Assembly: GCA_963741995.1 (NCBI GenBank)
Contig: CAVUKI010000006.1
Location: 186,001-250,000 of the forward strand
Reading direction: 5' to 3'
DNA: 64,000 nt
DNA from: Bog-473 sp963741995
GTDB lineage: Bacteria > Actinomycetota > Acidimicrobiia > Acidimicrobiales > RAAP-2
Each line of letters begins with the position of its first letter. Within the stretch, counting starts at the first letter, position 1. The position numbers and the translations under genes were made by a program. Of this stretch, positions 1 to 9,431 are shown in pieces. The notes below the pieces were generated by a model. The model ran no database searches. It saw only the letters and a list, made by a program, of their open reading frames with translations, and was not told the DNA's origin.

Positions 1-73
1 TGTCGAGGTGGGGCCTTCTCGCGGCAAATTGCAGTGCTCCGATCGGCCTGAGCGGCGATTTGCTGACCGGTCA

Positions 74-1367
74 ATGACCACGTTGGCGCGCCTTCTGATC
101 CGGGTCTTCTTCGGCAGCATCGAGATCGAGGACGGCGAGCACCTCCCCGACTCGGGACCGGTCGTCCTGGTGGCCAATCACGCCAACGGGCTCGTCGACG
201 GTCTCCTTCTCATGGCGACTCTCCGGCGCTACCCGCGCTTCCTGGGCAAATCGACGCTCTTCAAGATCCCGCCGCTGTGGCCGTTCCTGAAGCTGGCCGG
301 CGTGATCCCGGTGTACCGGGCGATCGACCTCGATGCGGGGGACCACAACGTGTCGGCGTTCGCCACCAGCCATACGCTGTTGCGGGACGGTGGAATGGTC
401 GCCGTATTCCCCGAGGGGATCAGCCACGACGAGCTGGCACTGCAGCCTCTCAAGACAGGAGCCGCCCGGATCGCCCTCGAGGCCGTCAGCGGCGAAGGGG
501 CGGAAGAACTCGCGACCGTTGCCGTCGGACTGGTCTACGACGCCAAGGCACGGTTTCGCTCGCGGGCGCTCGTCCGGGTCGGCGAGCCCGTGGGAGTGGC
601 ACACTGGGCAGAGGACTACCGGCGGGACGAGCGGGCGACCGTGCGCGCCGTCACCGAGGAGCTGGCCGCGCAGATCGCCGTCGTCAGTCCCTCCTTCTCC
701 TCGTGGACGCAAGCCAAACAACTTTCCTGGATAGCCGAGGTGGTCGTCCGTGCTCCTGGTGGGAACGCGTCGGCGGAGGTCGGGCTGGCCGACAAGGTCA
801 ATGTCGCAGACGCGTCTGGAGGACAGACAGACGGTGTGCCCGCGCGCACTACGGCAACTGTTCCTCGACGTTGCGACCTACGAACGGGACCTCAACCTGC
901 TCGGTGTGAACGACGCCCAGCTGGCGGCGGGATACCACCGCCTCCTTCGCCTCTCGGTCCTGTGGTCTGCGCTCAAAGTCCTTTTCGCCCTGCCGTTCGC
1001 TGCCCTCGGGACGTTGGTCCACCTCGTCCCGTTTCAGATCATCAAGCAGGTGGCGAAGCGGCCGGTCAATGAAGGGATCAAGGCCACCGTGAAGCTCCTC
1101 GGTTCCTTCGTCTTGTTCGCGCTCACGTATGCCGTGGTCGGGGTCTTCGTGGGTCGCGCCTTTGGCCCGTGGGCCGGTCTCGCCGCGGCAGTGGCCGCGC
1201 CGGTGTGCGGCTATGTCACGGTGCGGCTGCTGGAGCGGGTGAAACGGATCGGCGGTGTGGTCGAGGGGTATCGGGCGCTCAAGGGTCGCCGCGACGTCCT
1301 GGCGGCGGCGTTGACGCACCGCGCCGCGGTCGTGCAGGACGTGCACACGATCCTGGCGCAGCGGTGA
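74..1367 (+). pseudogene. PlsC-like lysophospholipid acyltransferase, frameshifted
   Basis: The N-terminal part reads as a PlsC-family acyltransferase that would move an acyl chain onto a glycerol-phosphate-type acceptor at the membrane. The His-Asp box is the HX5D form NHANGLVD (H36, D42), as in the NHPNxLxD subgroup, and FPEG lies at residues 112-115. Start ATG 74 is preferred because the fold begins there; an in-frame ATG at 8 would add unrelated residues. The reading frame is lost near 795-820, and the remainder (LEDRQTVCP onward, with two or three hydrophobic segments and the end VHTILAQR) continues one base later to 1367. Together the parts make a protein of about 430 residues, normal for acyltransferases with a C-terminal membrane tail. 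The break is either a one-base assembly error or a real mutation. The next gene overlaps the stop (GTGA). Confidence 0.72.
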
Positions 1368-2098
1368 GGAGGGAGACGATCAGCTACGGCGCCCGGCGCG
1401 GCCAGGTGGCGGAGGTGTGGCGTCCCGACGGCGCGGGCGAGGTGTTGCCCGTTGTCGTGCTCATCCACGGTGGGTTCTGGCGCCAGCAGTACACGAAGCG
1501 GCTGATGCACCCGCTGGCCCGGGCGGTGACCGACCGGGGATGGATCGCCTACAACATCGAGTACCGGCGCGTCGGGCCTTTCGGCCGCGGCGGCTGGCCC
1601 GAGACCTTCGAAGATGTCTCGGATGCCATTGACGCGCTGACACGAGTGGACGGCGTTGATCAGCAGCGGGTGGCGACCTGCGGCCATTCGGCAGGAGGAC
1701 AGCTGGCGTTGTGGGCGGCGTCCTCACGTTCGACCGGGGACCACGGGCGACCGGCCCCGAAGGTCGAGGTGGCAGCGGCCGCGTCGTTGGCCGGCGTCGT
1801 GGATCTCGAGGCCGCGGCGCGGCAATTCGTCGGGCGCGGGGCGGTGCAGGCGCTCATGGGCGGCGGTCCCGATGCCGTCCCGGACCGCTACCGGCTGGGC
1901 TCGCCGTCAGCGCTCCTTCCCGTCGGAAGGCCGCAACTGCTCCTGCACGGAATGTCGGACGGCTCGGTACCTCCGTCGCTCAGCGAGCGCTACGGGGCGA
2001 CAGCGACGGCGCGGGGAGACCACGCGATCTACGTGCCATTCCCCGGTGTCGGGCACATGGAGATGATCAGCGGGAGGGGGCCCCCCTACGGGCGCTGA
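1364..2098 (+). CDS. Alpha/beta hydrolase (kynurenine formamidase/esterase-like)
   Basis: This is a soluble alpha/beta-hydrolase of the HGGFW type. It shows the oxyanion motif HGGFW (35-39), the nucleophile elbow GHSAGG (Ser109), an acid region HGMSDGSVP and a catalytic His in GVGHMEM. GTG 1364 overlaps the stop of the acyltransferase, suggesting translational coupling. The readable frame ends at 2098 with a non-family tail (GRGPPYGR). A G/C run at 2071-2086 directly precedes that tail, and the minus-one frame continues REGAPLRALTAWLESVF to a stop at 2145, which looks like the true C-terminus. A one-base deletion in the homopolymer is therefore likely. The substrate is unknown; esterase or arylformamidase are both possible. 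Confidence 0.72.
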   Translation: MRRETISYGARRGQVAEVWRPDGAGEVLPVVVLIHGGFWRQQYTKRLMHPLARAVTDRGWIAYNIEYRRVGPFGRGGWPETFEDVSDAIDALTRVDGVDQQRVATCGHSAGGQLALWAASSRSTGDHGRPAPKVEVAAAASLAGVVDLEAAARQFVGRGAVQALMGGGPDAVPDRYRLGSPSALLPVGRPQLLLHGMSDGSVPPSLSERYGATATARGDHAIYVPFPGVGHMEMISGRGPPYGR

Positions 2099-2394
2099 CG
2101 GCGTGGCTCGAGTCCGTCTTCGGCCGGCCGTTGCCCGGTACCTGACGCCCGTCTCTTTGCCGGGTCCGCCGGGACGTGAGGCGGTGGGTCGGGCGGGCAA
2201 CCGTGCCTCACACGTGGGAGGCCGAGTCCACCGGGAGCGACGGCGTGGCGAGGTGCGGGTTGGCGCGGTTTTGCCCACATAGGACGGGTTGCTTGCGTGT
2301 TGCCGGAGGGTTTCGTGAGGGCCTCGCGGTGATCAAGTCGGGGGGTCGAGCTGACGATACAAGGGGGTTGAGCTCATCAAACAAAGTGGGGGAC

Positions 2395-4806
2395 ATGGCG
2401 CTGGCTTCTCAGGATGCCGCGGGTGCGTCCGCCGGAGCCGACGGGCCCGAACCTCCGGTTCGAACTTCGTCGACCGCGCGACGGAGGCTGAATCCGACCA
2501 AGCTGGCCTATCTGATCGGGCCGGTGGCGTTCGCCGTGATCGTCCTCCTCATGCGCTTCGGCTATGTCGCCCGGGTGCACTGGTGGGTCTGGCTCAGCCT
2601 GTTCGCCGCCATTGCCGTCGTCAACGCGGCGGCGGATCGCTTCTACATGGTCCGTCCGAGCCGGCTGTCCCTCAACCTGCGCGTCGTCAGCCAGGTGGTG
2701 GCGGTGACGGTCGCCATCTACCTGACCGGATGGGGCCCGGTCCTGTGGGCCGCCTACGTCTTCATCGCCCTGGAGAACCTGGCGCGGGTGGGATCCCGCG
2801 TCTGGAAGGTGGCCGTCCTCTGGAGTCTCATCGGCATGGCCGTCGGCCAGTTCTCGCTCACCCGGGGCTGGCTGCCGTCCGAGCTGAGCAAGTCGGAGGC
2901 CGCCTCGCTGACCGTGATGGGCGCCTTCGTCCTCTTCTTCGTCATCCGGATGGCCGGCGCCATCATGGAGCAGAACGAGACCGCGATGGAGCAGAAGGAA
3001 GAGGCCGAGTTCCATCTCCGGTTGAGCGAGGATCACTTTCGCTCGCTCATTCAGAACTCATCCGACGTCACGATGATCCTCGGGGAGGGGAGCGAATTCC
3101 GCTACCTGTCCCCGGCGATCAAGGACCTCCTGCAGTACGAGCCGAGCGAGCTCGTCGGGAAGCTCTCGACCGACTTCGTCCATCCCGAGGATCTCGATTC
3201 CGTGCGCAGGATGCTCGGGGACGAATTCCAAGCGGGCCCCGGCACGGCGGCCCTGGAATTCCGCATGCTGCGCCGGGACGGAACCACCCGCGATGTCGAG
3301 GCCGTGATCTCGAACCAGACGGCGCGTCCCTCCGTGGCCGGCTATGTCGCCAACATCCGTGACATCACCGAGCGCAAGAAGTTCGAGGCCCTCCTGGCCT
3401 TCCGCGCCCTGCACGACCCGTTGACGGGACTGGCCAACCGTCAGCTCATCCTCGACCGGGCCCAGCAGATGCTGGTGCGGGCCCGGCGGTCGGGTGTCCC
3501 GGTGGCGGCGCTGTTCATCGACCTGGACAACTTCAAGGACTCCAACGACTCACTCGGACACGGTGCTGGCGACAAGTTGCTGCAGATGGTCGCTGGCCGG
3601 CTGCTCGGCATTCTGCGCTCGGGCGACACGGTCGGCCGTCTCGGGGGAGACGAGTTCGTCATCCTGGCCGAGGGTGTCTCGTTCGCCCGGGGGCCGGAGA
3701 TGATCGCCGAGCGGGTCCACGAGGTGCTCAAGCCCGCGTTCCATCTGCCAGGGATCGACGGCATGTCGATCACCGTCTCGGCCAGCATCGGGATCGCCGT
3801 CGGTGATCGCCCGTCGGCCGAGGACCTCTTACGCGACGCCGACATCGCGCTCTATCGAGCCAAGGGAGCAGGTCGCGACCAGTCGGTTCTCTTCGAGCGT
3901 TCCATGCAGTCGGCCGCGAAGCAACGACTCACCCTGAAGTCAGACCTGGAGTCGGCGCTCGAGGACAACGAGTTCAGCCTGCTCTACCACCCGATCTTCG
4001 ACCTGGACGGCATTGAGATCCAAGGAGTCGAAGCGCTCCTCCGGTGGGAGCACCCGACCAGGGGCAACATCCCGCCGGACGTCTTCATCCCTGTCCTGGA
4101 GGAGAGAGGCCTCATCGTCGACGTCGGTCGATGGGTGCTCAACGAGTCCTGCCGGGAGGCGGCGGCCTGGTGCCGGCACGGGCACGGGGCCAGCATGTCG
4201 GTGAACGTCTCCATGCGCCAACTCGAGTCCGACCAGCTCGTCGCGGACGTCCGTGAGGCGCTGACCGCCACCGGACTCGATCCCGCCATGCTGATTCTGG
4301 AGGTCACCGAGTCCACCCTGATGCGGGACTCGGTCGCCACCGTGACCCGGCTCAACAACCTCAAGGAGTTGGGCGTCAAGGTGGCCATCGACGACTTCGG
4401 CACCGGGTACTCGTCGCTGGCCTATCTCCGGCAGTTCCCGGTGGACGTCTTGAAGATCGACCGGTCCTTCGTGACCGACATGAGCCGATCACCCGATGCC
4501 GCCGCGCTGATCCACACACTGATTGAGCTCGGTCACACCCTCGGGCTCGTGACCCTGGCCGAGGGGATCGAGACACACGAGCAGCTCGAAGGGCTCCGCG
4601 GGGAGGGGTGCAACCAGGGCCAAGGGTTCCTCTTCTCCGGACCGGTCAACGCAGTCGAGATGGCCGACCTCCTGGAGATCGCGCAGGCGGGCAAGCCGGT
4701 CACCGCCGTGGACCCGGCTCCCTCCGGCGGTGCGAGCGTCCGGCCTACCCGACCGCCGCGGCGACGCACCCCGTCAGGCAGCCGGTCGAGCGGAAGCCAG
4801 CGCTGA
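2395..4806 (+). CDS. Membrane-bound PAS-GGDEF-EAL cyclic-di-GMP enzyme
   Basis: This 803-residue protein should make and/or break the second messenger cyclic di-GMP. Residues about 30-195 form five or six membrane helices, followed by a PAS sensor domain (about 213-320, HFRSLIQNSSDV). The GGDEF domain carries an intact GGDEF (417-421) and an inhibitory I-site RSGD (408-411) exactly five residues upstream. The EAL domain has EAL (546-548), ILEVTE, DDFGTGYSSL (from 666), KIDRSFV and a terminal EGIE plus QGQGF. All the usual catalytic residues of both domains are present, so both activities are possible. ATG 2395 is preferred because it directly precedes a normal cytoplasmic N-terminus, with a purine-rich GTGGGGGAC upstream. 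An in-frame GTG at 2176 would add 73 low-complexity residues. It stands alone as a transcription unit. Confidence 0.88.
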   Translation: MALASQDAAGASAGADGPEPPVRTSSTARRRLNPTKLAYLIGPVAFAVIVLLMRFGYVARVHWWVWLSLFAAIAVVNAAADRFYMVRPSRLSLNLRVVSQVVAVTVAIYLTGWGPVLWAAYVFIALENLARVGSRVWKVAVLWSLIGMAVGQFSLTRGWLPSELSKSEAASLTVMGAFVLFFVIRMAGAIMEQNETAMEQKEEAEFHLRLSEDHFRSLIQNSSDVTMILGEGSEFRYLSPAIKDLLQYEPSELVGKLSTDFVHPEDLDSVRRMLGDEFQAGPGTAALEFRMLRRDGTTRDVEAVISNQTARPSVAGYVANIRDITERKKFEALLAFRALHDPLTGLANRQLILDRAQQMLVRARRSGVPVAALFIDLDNFKDSNDSLGHGAGDKLLQMVAGRLLGILRSGDTVGRLGGDEFVILAEGVSFARGPEMIAERVHEVLKPAFHLPGIDGMSITVSASIGIAVGDRPSAEDLLRDADIALYRAKGAGRDQSVLFERSMQSAAKQRLTLKSDLESALEDNEFSLLYHPIFDLDGIEIQGVEALLRWEHPTRGNIPPDVFIPVLEERGLIVDVGRWVLNESCREAAAWCRHGHGASMSVNVSMRQLESDQLVADVREALTATGLDPAMLILEVTESTLMRDSVATVTRLNNLKELGVKVAIDDFGTGYSSLAYLRQFPVDVLKIDRSFVTDMSRSPDAAALIHTLIELGHTLGLVTLAEGIETHEQLEGLRGEGCNQGQGFLFSGPVNAVEMADLLEIAQAGKPVTAVDPAPSGGASVRPTRPPRRRTPSGSRSSGSQR

Positions 4807-4834
4807 CGGGAATCCAGTTCGTGGTCCGCGCCGC

Positions 4835-4850
4835 CCACGCGTCTTCGTGG
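4835..4850. terminator. Possible bidirectional hairpin terminator
   Basis: A 5-bp stem (CCACG at 4835-4839, CGTGG at 4846-4850) with a 6-nt loop lies between the convergent ends of the GGDEF-EAL gene and the encapsulin gene. There is no T-run on either side, so it is only a weak candidate for a terminator. Confidence 0.25.
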
Positions 4851-4858
4851 CGAGCTGA

Positions 4859-5662
4859 TCAGTCCCCGAGACTGAGCGCGACAGCGGCGTCGGGCTCGAG
4901 CACCCGGAAGTTGAAGCTCTCCTCGAGATAGAGGCGCACGACGTCGGCATCGTGGTCGAGATAGCCGATGGACAGGTCCTGGCCGCTCTCGATCTTGAAG
5001 TCGCCGCCCCGCAGGCTCAGCACGACGCCGCCCTCGAGGCCGGGTGACCACACCAGGGGCCCGCCGAGGATCTTGCGCAGGTGGTCGAGGACCAGTTCCC
5101 CGCCGTACTCCGTGCTCTCGACGATGGTGGTGTACATGTCCGGGCAGATGGCCAGCGCGTAGGGCCCGTCGATACCGGCCTGGCGCAGCGCGTCGACGCC
5201 GCGGGCCACCGCGTCGGGAGCCTTGGCGATGTCCCCCACGGCGATCGGCTCGTGGGAGGTGCTCTCGGTGATGCCACGGAAGCCGGCGGCGGCGTGGCCG
5301 TGGAAGACGGTCACGTTCTCGCCCAGCGCGATCTGGAGTATGGCCTCATCGAGCTCCTCCAGGTCCGGATTGCTGGTGCCGCGGTCGACGTCCTCGAGCT
5401 CGACCCGCGAGACCTTGAACTCGGCCCGCAACTCCACCAGGGGGAGCACCTTGCGCTGCAGGGCGCTGACGCCTTCAGACGGGCCGGCGATCTCCGAGAC
5501 CCGACCCAGGTTGGTGGCCGAGTGGGTCCACCCGTGCGGCCCTTCGAAGTCGACCAGCTTGCGGGCGGCGAGGTAGGTCGGGAGGCGTGACTTCGCCTCG
5601 TCGTCAATGACGTCCCAACCGGCGTCAGAGATCGGGGCCAGTTCACGATGCAGATGGTTCAT
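4859..5662 (-). CDS. Encapsulin shell protein (HK97-fold nanocompartment)
   Basis: This 267-residue protein matches the family 1 encapsulin (linocin M18/CFP29) pattern end to end. It opens with MNHLHRELAPISDAGWDVID, continues with an E-loop region beginning ATNLGRV, and ends in the conserved C-terminal strand around SFNFRVLEPDAAVAL. Encapsulins self-assemble into virus-like protein cages that enclose a cargo enzyme. The gene before it encodes an encapsulated ferritin, so the cage should store iron. ATG 5662 overlaps the cargo stop as ATGA, indicating coupled translation. Length and motifs are intact, and no peroxidase cargo gene is seen nearby. Confidence 0.94.
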   Translation of the reverse strand: MNHLHRELAPISDAGWDVIDDEAKSRLPTYLAARKLVDFEGPHGWTHSATNLGRVSEIAGPSEGVSALQRKVLPLVELRAEFKVSRVELEDVDRGTSNPDLEELDEAILQIALGENVTVFHGHAAAGFRGITESTSHEPIAVGDIAKAPDAVARGVDALRQAGIDGPYALAICPDMYTTIVESTEYGGELVLDHLRKILGGPLVWSPGLEGGVVLSLRGGDFKIESGQDLSIGYLDHDADVVRLYLEESFNFRVLEPDAAVALSLGD

Positions 5663-6027
5663 TGCGCTGCTCCCTTGAGACTGCCGATACCGAGCGAGCC
5701 CGATGTGGTGGATGCGGATGTGTCGTCGGCGGCTTCCGAGCCGACCTCGGTGATGGGGTCGGACGAGAACAGGTACTTACGGAGCTGGGCGTCGAGGGCC
5801 ACGTCGCGGCGGCGCAGCCACTCGAGAGCCATGGCGGCGTGCTCCTTCTCGTCGTCCCGGTTGTAGGCCAGGACGGCCGCCAGGCTGTCGTCCGAGGTGG
5901 CCACGACCCGCTGGTGGTACCAGTCGATCGCCTCGAGCTCCTCGCACAACGACGACATGGCGCGGTGGTAGTCGAGTGCGGCTTCGTCGAGCAGGTCGAG
6001 CGGCTCATGGAATCCCTCGCTGGCCAA
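5659..6027 (-). CDS. Encapsulated ferritin (EncFtn) cargo protein
   Basis: This 122-residue protein aligns closely with the Rhodospirillum rubrum encapsulated ferritin: EELEAIDWY, then RDDEKEHAAMALEWLRR. By that alignment the ferroxidase ligands are E30, E60 and H63, with W36 and Y37 also kept. It is a two-helix protein that forms decamers and oxidises Fe(II) inside the encapsulin cage. The C-terminus (about residues 109-122, GSLGIGSLKG core) is a typical encapsulin-targeting peptide after a Ser/Thr/Ala-rich linker. The start is taken as TTG 6027 because GAGGAGAGG lies just upstream and family homology begins there. The only upstream in-frame ATG, at 6159, adds 44 unrelated residues. The stop overlaps the shell gene start by four bases. 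Confidence 0.92.
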   Translation of the reverse strand: MASEGFHEPLDLLDEAALDYHRAMSSLCEELEAIDWYHQRVVATSDDSLAAVLAYNRDDEKEHAAMALEWLRRRDVALDAQLRKYLFSSDPITEVGSEAADDTSASTTSGSLGIGSLKGAAQ

Positions 6028-6204
6028 GGTCCTCTCCTCGTGGTCTCGTTCCGGAGCCCCGGGCCGTCGGCCCGGACCGATGCCCACACTAAAGCCGTCG
6101 CGGGGCGCGTCAGTCCACGCCGGTTCCCCGAGTGGGGCGACGCCGCCGACCTCCCGCAACCCGGGGCTCTCAAGCGGGGCGATGCCGCCTGGCCGCTCCG
6201 GCGG

Positions 6205-7506
6205 TTATTCCGTGGTGCTCCGGTGGGACGACAGGGGGAGCCCCCCGAGACTGCGGGATCTGATGGGCGCCGCCCCCGTGTGCTCGGGGCGTTCCGGGTG
6301 GAGCCGTCCGGCCACCGCGCCGTAGCGGCTCGCCAAGGGTGACGCGCTGATCCCGTGCAACAGGACGCTGAGCGTGACGGTCAGGGTGACGGCGCCCAGC
6401 ACGACCTTGGATTGTTCCGGGGCCAGGGCGTCGACGGCCAGGAGACCGAAGACGACCGACGCCAGCCCGCGTGGCCCGAACCAGCCGACGAAGGCCACCG
6501 TGGCCCGGTCGAGCCCGCTGCCGGCGAGCGCGATGGCAACTGGGACCATCCGCACGAGGGTGAGGGCGAGAGGCGCAAACACGACATCGCGCCAGCCCAC
6601 GTCGGCCAGTCCCGGGGCGAGCATGGCGGCACCGAACATGAACCAGACAAGAAGGGAGAGGAGCGAGCCGGTTTCCTCGGTGAAGCGGAGGTCGGCGTGG
6701 TCGTCGGCGCGATCGAGGGTGCCGAACGCCATGCCGGCGACGAAGGCGGCGATGAAGCCGTTGGTCCCGGCGGGCACGGAGGCGGAGTAGGCGAAGAGCG
6801 CCAGGGCCAGGACGGTGATGGGCCGAAAGCCGGCGGCGCTCCAGCCGTGCCGGCGGGCCAGGGTCAAGAGGGCGGCACCGACGAGTCCCATGCCGATACC
6901 GATGCCCGCTCCCCCGAGCAGCTCGACGGCGGCGGCGGCCGGGCGGACGCCGGCCACCGCTTCCGCGCTCACCGCGCCCGCGATGAAGAGATTGACGAAG
7001 GGGGTCGCGATGCCGTCATTGAGGCCGCTCTCCACATTGAGGAGACGGCGCACTCCCGTGGGCACGCGCTCGTCGCCCATGATGGTGGCGCCAAGGGCGG
7101 CGTCGGTCGGGGCGACGATGGCACCGATCGCCGCCGCGAGCCAGAGGCCGCTCGCGCCGAAGAGGAGCGCGGCAACCCCGGCCCCGGCGCCGATGGTGAG
7201 GGGCAGGCCGATGCCGAGCAGGCGCGCCGGCAGTGCCACATCGGCCCGCAGGGCCCGGACGTTGACCCGGGAGGCATCGGAGAAGAGCACCAGCGCCAGG
7301 GTGACTTCCGCCAGCGAGCGGATCGTGGAGGAATGCAGGTTGACATGGACCAGGGTCGTCGGCCCGTGGGTGACGGCCAGGCCGAGGAGGACGAAGGCGA
7401 TCGGGGCGGAGACGTCCCAGCGCTCCAGGCGGGACGAGACGAGACCCCAGAGGAGGACGCAGGCGGAGACGATGGCAAGCGCCTCGATGTTGAGCTCGTG
7501 GTTCAT
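6205..7506 (-). CDS. Cation:proton antiporter (CPA1/NhaP-like)
   Basis: This 433-residue polytopic protein has about 12 hydrophobic segments and should exchange Na+ or K+ for H+ across the cytoplasmic membrane. Family features visible are the APTDAALGA segment, NVESGLNDG (the paired ND in the ion-binding core) and WFGPRGLASVVF. ATG 7506 (MNHELNIEALAI) is preferred over an ATG 30 codons upstream because the first membrane helix starts right after it. The C-terminal 40 residues after the last helix are hydrophilic and unlike the family. The gene lies downstream of nothing on its own strand and is divergent from the SHOCT protein at 7712. Confidence 0.85.
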   Translation of the reverse strand: MNHELNIEALAIVSACVLLWGLVSSRLERWDVSAPIAFVLLGLAVTHGPTTLVHVNLHSSTIRSLAEVTLALVLFSDASRVNVRALRADVALPARLLGIGLPLTIGAGAGVAALLFGASGLWLAAAIGAIVAPTDAALGATIMGDERVPTGVRRLLNVESGLNDGIATPFVNLFIAGAVSAEAVAGVRPAAAAVELLGGAGIGIGMGLVGAALLTLARRHGWSAAGFRPITVLALALFAYSASVPAGTNGFIAAFVAGMAFGTLDRADDHADLRFTEETGSLLSLLVWFMFGAAMLAPGLADVGWRDVVFAPLALTLVRMVPVAIALAGSGLDRATVAFVGWFGPRGLASVVFGLLAVDALAPEQSKVVLGAVTLTVTLSVLLHGISASPLASRYGAVAGRLHPERPEHTGAAPIRSRSLGGLPLSSHRSTTE

Positions 7507-7671
7507 GGGCCGGATGCCATTGTGGGCGGCCGGATCGGCCGGGCCGGTGATGCCCTCCGGGAGCGGCCCGGCGGAACGGCGAGGCGAGCGGCCCACAATG
7601 GAGGCCCAACAACGGCGGTCGGGCCTGGGGATATCCCAGCACTCCTCCAGCTGCAGTTGCTAAACATTGCA

Positions 7672-7690
7672 GGTCGGGTTCTCGCCGACC
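7672..7690 (+). promoter_or_regulatory. Leader hairpin before the ribosome site of the 7712 gene
   Basis: GGTCGG (7672-7677) and CCGACC (7685-7690) form a perfect 6-bp stem with a 7-nt loop in the leader, ten bases before the ribosome-binding site AAGGAG at 7700-7705. It could affect translation or mRNA stability. No role is known. Confidence 0.25.
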
Positions 7691-7711
7691 ACGGACAACA
7701 AGGAGATTTCC

Positions 7712-8122
7712 ATGCTTGCTGCCACCTACCAATATCCGATCCTCGATTTCTTCCTGACGATGCTGTACTTCTTCCTCTTCGTCATCTGGATCTGGCTGCT
7801 GATCATGGTGTTCATGGACATCTTCCGCAGCCACGACATGGGGGGCTGGGCCAAGGCCCTGTGGGCGATCTTCATCATCATCCTGCCCTTCCTCGGCGTC
7901 TTCGTGTACCTCATCGCCCGGGGCGGCAAGATGCACGAGCGGGCCGCCCACGAGGCCGCGCAGCAGCAGCAAGCCTTCGACCAGTACGTCAAGCAGGCCG
8001 CCGGGACGCCCGGGTCCACCACCGCCGACCAGTTGTCCAAGCTGGCCGACCTCAAGTCGCAGGGCGTGCTGTCCGACGCCGAGTTCGAGGCCCAGAAGTC
8101 CAAGATCCTGGCCACCAGCTAG
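7712..8122 (+). CDS. PLDc_N/SHOCT small membrane protein
   Basis: This 136-residue protein has two hydrophobic helices (about 8-35 and 46-66) in a PLDc_N-type module with the signature FRSHDMGGWAKALW. A linker follows, then a C-terminal SHOCT motif (about 106-134, LSKLADLKSQGVLSDAEFEAQKSKIL). SHOCT is a short oligomerisation domain common in actinobacterial envelope proteins. Start ATG 7712 follows AAGGAGATTTCC at ideal spacing. It is nearly identical in plan to the protein at 17804, and related short forms lie at 12110 and 18718. No enzymatic residues are visible, so the role is unknown, perhaps in envelope stress. Confidence 0.82.
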   Translation: MLAATYQYPILDFFLTMLYFFLFVIWIWLLIMVFMDIFRSHDMGGWAKALWAIFIIILPFLGVFVYLIARGGKMHERAAHEAAQQQQAFDQYVKQAAGTPGSTTADQLSKLADLKSQGVLSDAEFEAQKSKILATS

Positions 8123-8155
8123 GGAGGCCGCGTCGTCACCGAGAACAATTCGCCG

Positions 8156-9367
8156 GTGGGGACGCCCCAAGATCACGAACCCGAGGAGCCCCGTCCGGAC
8201 GCGCCGGGCGTGGGCGCTGCCGGCAGCGACGCCATGTCGCAACGGTTCGCCACGCGTCTCGAACAAGACGTCGCGGCTCCACTGCCGTGGCGGTCGATCG
8301 TCAAGAAGTCCGTGCTGGTGCTGGTGGCCGGCATCACGATCTACCTCGTCTTCCCGAGCCTGGCCGCGGTCTTCGACTCCTTCCCCAAGCTGACGTCGCT
8401 CGACCCCATCTGGTTCACCCTCGCCGTGGCGTTCCAGGTGGCCCACTTCACGTGCACCATCGCGCTGCAGCGGATCGCGCTGCGCACCACGGCGTGGTTC
8501 TCGGTCACGACATCGCAGCTGTCGGGGAACGCCATCAGCCTCATCTTGCCGGGGGGTGCCGCCTTCGGGGCGGCCACCCAGTTCCGCATGCTCGCAGCGG
8601 CGGGGAACGACCCGGCCACCGCCGTGGCCGGGTTGACGGCCTTCTCATTGCTCGGGATTGCCGGGTTGCTCGCCCTGCCCATCTTCGTCCTGCCGGCCAT
8701 TTTGGCGGGGACGCCGATCGCCAACGGCCTGGAGCACGCGGCGCTGCTGGGCCTGGCGGCCTTCGTGCTGTTTGCCGGGTTCGGCGCGCTGGTCCTGACC
8801 CTGGACGGGCCGCTCCGATGGGTCGGCGGAGTCATCGAGGCGGTACGCAACCGGGTCAAGCGCAAGGCCGCGCCCATGACGGGCCTGCCGGAGCGGCTCG
8901 TCTTCGAGCGCAACCGCATCCGCACCGTGCTGGGCAAGCGCTGGAGGGCGGCGTTGTTGCTCAGCAGCGGCCGGCTCGCCTTCGACTTCGGGACGCTGCT
9001 GGCGTGCATCCGGGCCACCGGGGTCAAGCCCAACCCGTCCCTGGTGTTGTTGGCCTACGCCGTGGCCGGGCTGCTGGCCCTGATCCCCATCACGCCCGGC
9101 GGGCTCGGGATCGTCGAAGCCGGGCTGAGCGCGCTGCTCATCCTGGCCGGGGTGCCCGGTGTCGACGCCGTCGTGGCCACGTTGGCGTATCGGATCATTT
9201 CGTACTGGCTGCCTATCTTGGTGGGGCCGTTCGCCTACTTCGCCTTCCGGCTGCGCTACGGGAAACCCGGTGCGGACGGTGGGGCCGCCGGCGACGGTGG
9301 TGCGAGTGGGGCCGGGGGCGGGGCGGGGCCGGCCGGGGCCGGGGGAGCGGCGCTGGCCCCGGGCTGA
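8156..9367 (+). CDS. LPG-synthase-TM/YbhN-like polytopic membrane protein (UPF0104)
   Basis: This protein has about eight membrane helices and belongs to the lysylphosphatidylglycerol synthase transmembrane (flippase-like) family without the soluble synthetase domain. The conserved stretch LIPITPGGLGIVEAGLSALL marks the family, as does the LPGGAAFGAATQFRML segment. Members are suspected lipid or glycan transporters, but no substrate can be read here. The C-terminus is a Gly/Ala-rich tail of about 30 residues. GTG 8156 is the first in-frame start and has only a weak ribosome site; ATG 8234 is an alternative just before the first helix. Confidence 0.78.
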   Translation: MGTPQDHEPEEPRPDAPGVGAAGSDAMSQRFATRLEQDVAAPLPWRSIVKKSVLVLVAGITIYLVFPSLAAVFDSFPKLTSLDPIWFTLAVAFQVAHFTCTIALQRIALRTTAWFSVTTSQLSGNAISLILPGGAAFGAATQFRMLAAAGNDPATAVAGLTAFSLLGIAGLLALPIFVLPAILAGTPIANGLEHAALLGLAAFVLFAGFGALVLTLDGPLRWVGGVIEAVRNRVKRKAAPMTGLPERLVFERNRIRTVLGKRWRAALLLSSGRLAFDFGTLLACIRATGVKPNPSLVLLAYAVAGLLALIPITPGGLGIVEAGLSALLILAGVPGVDAVVATLAYRIISYWLPILVGPFAYFAFRLRYGKPGADGGAAGDGGASGAGGGAGPAGAGGAALAPG

Positions 9368-9431
9368 GAGGCTTGGGCTGTGGCGGTAGAGGTTGCGGTA
9401 GCGGTAGCGCTGGCTGTGGAGCACGTGCGGA

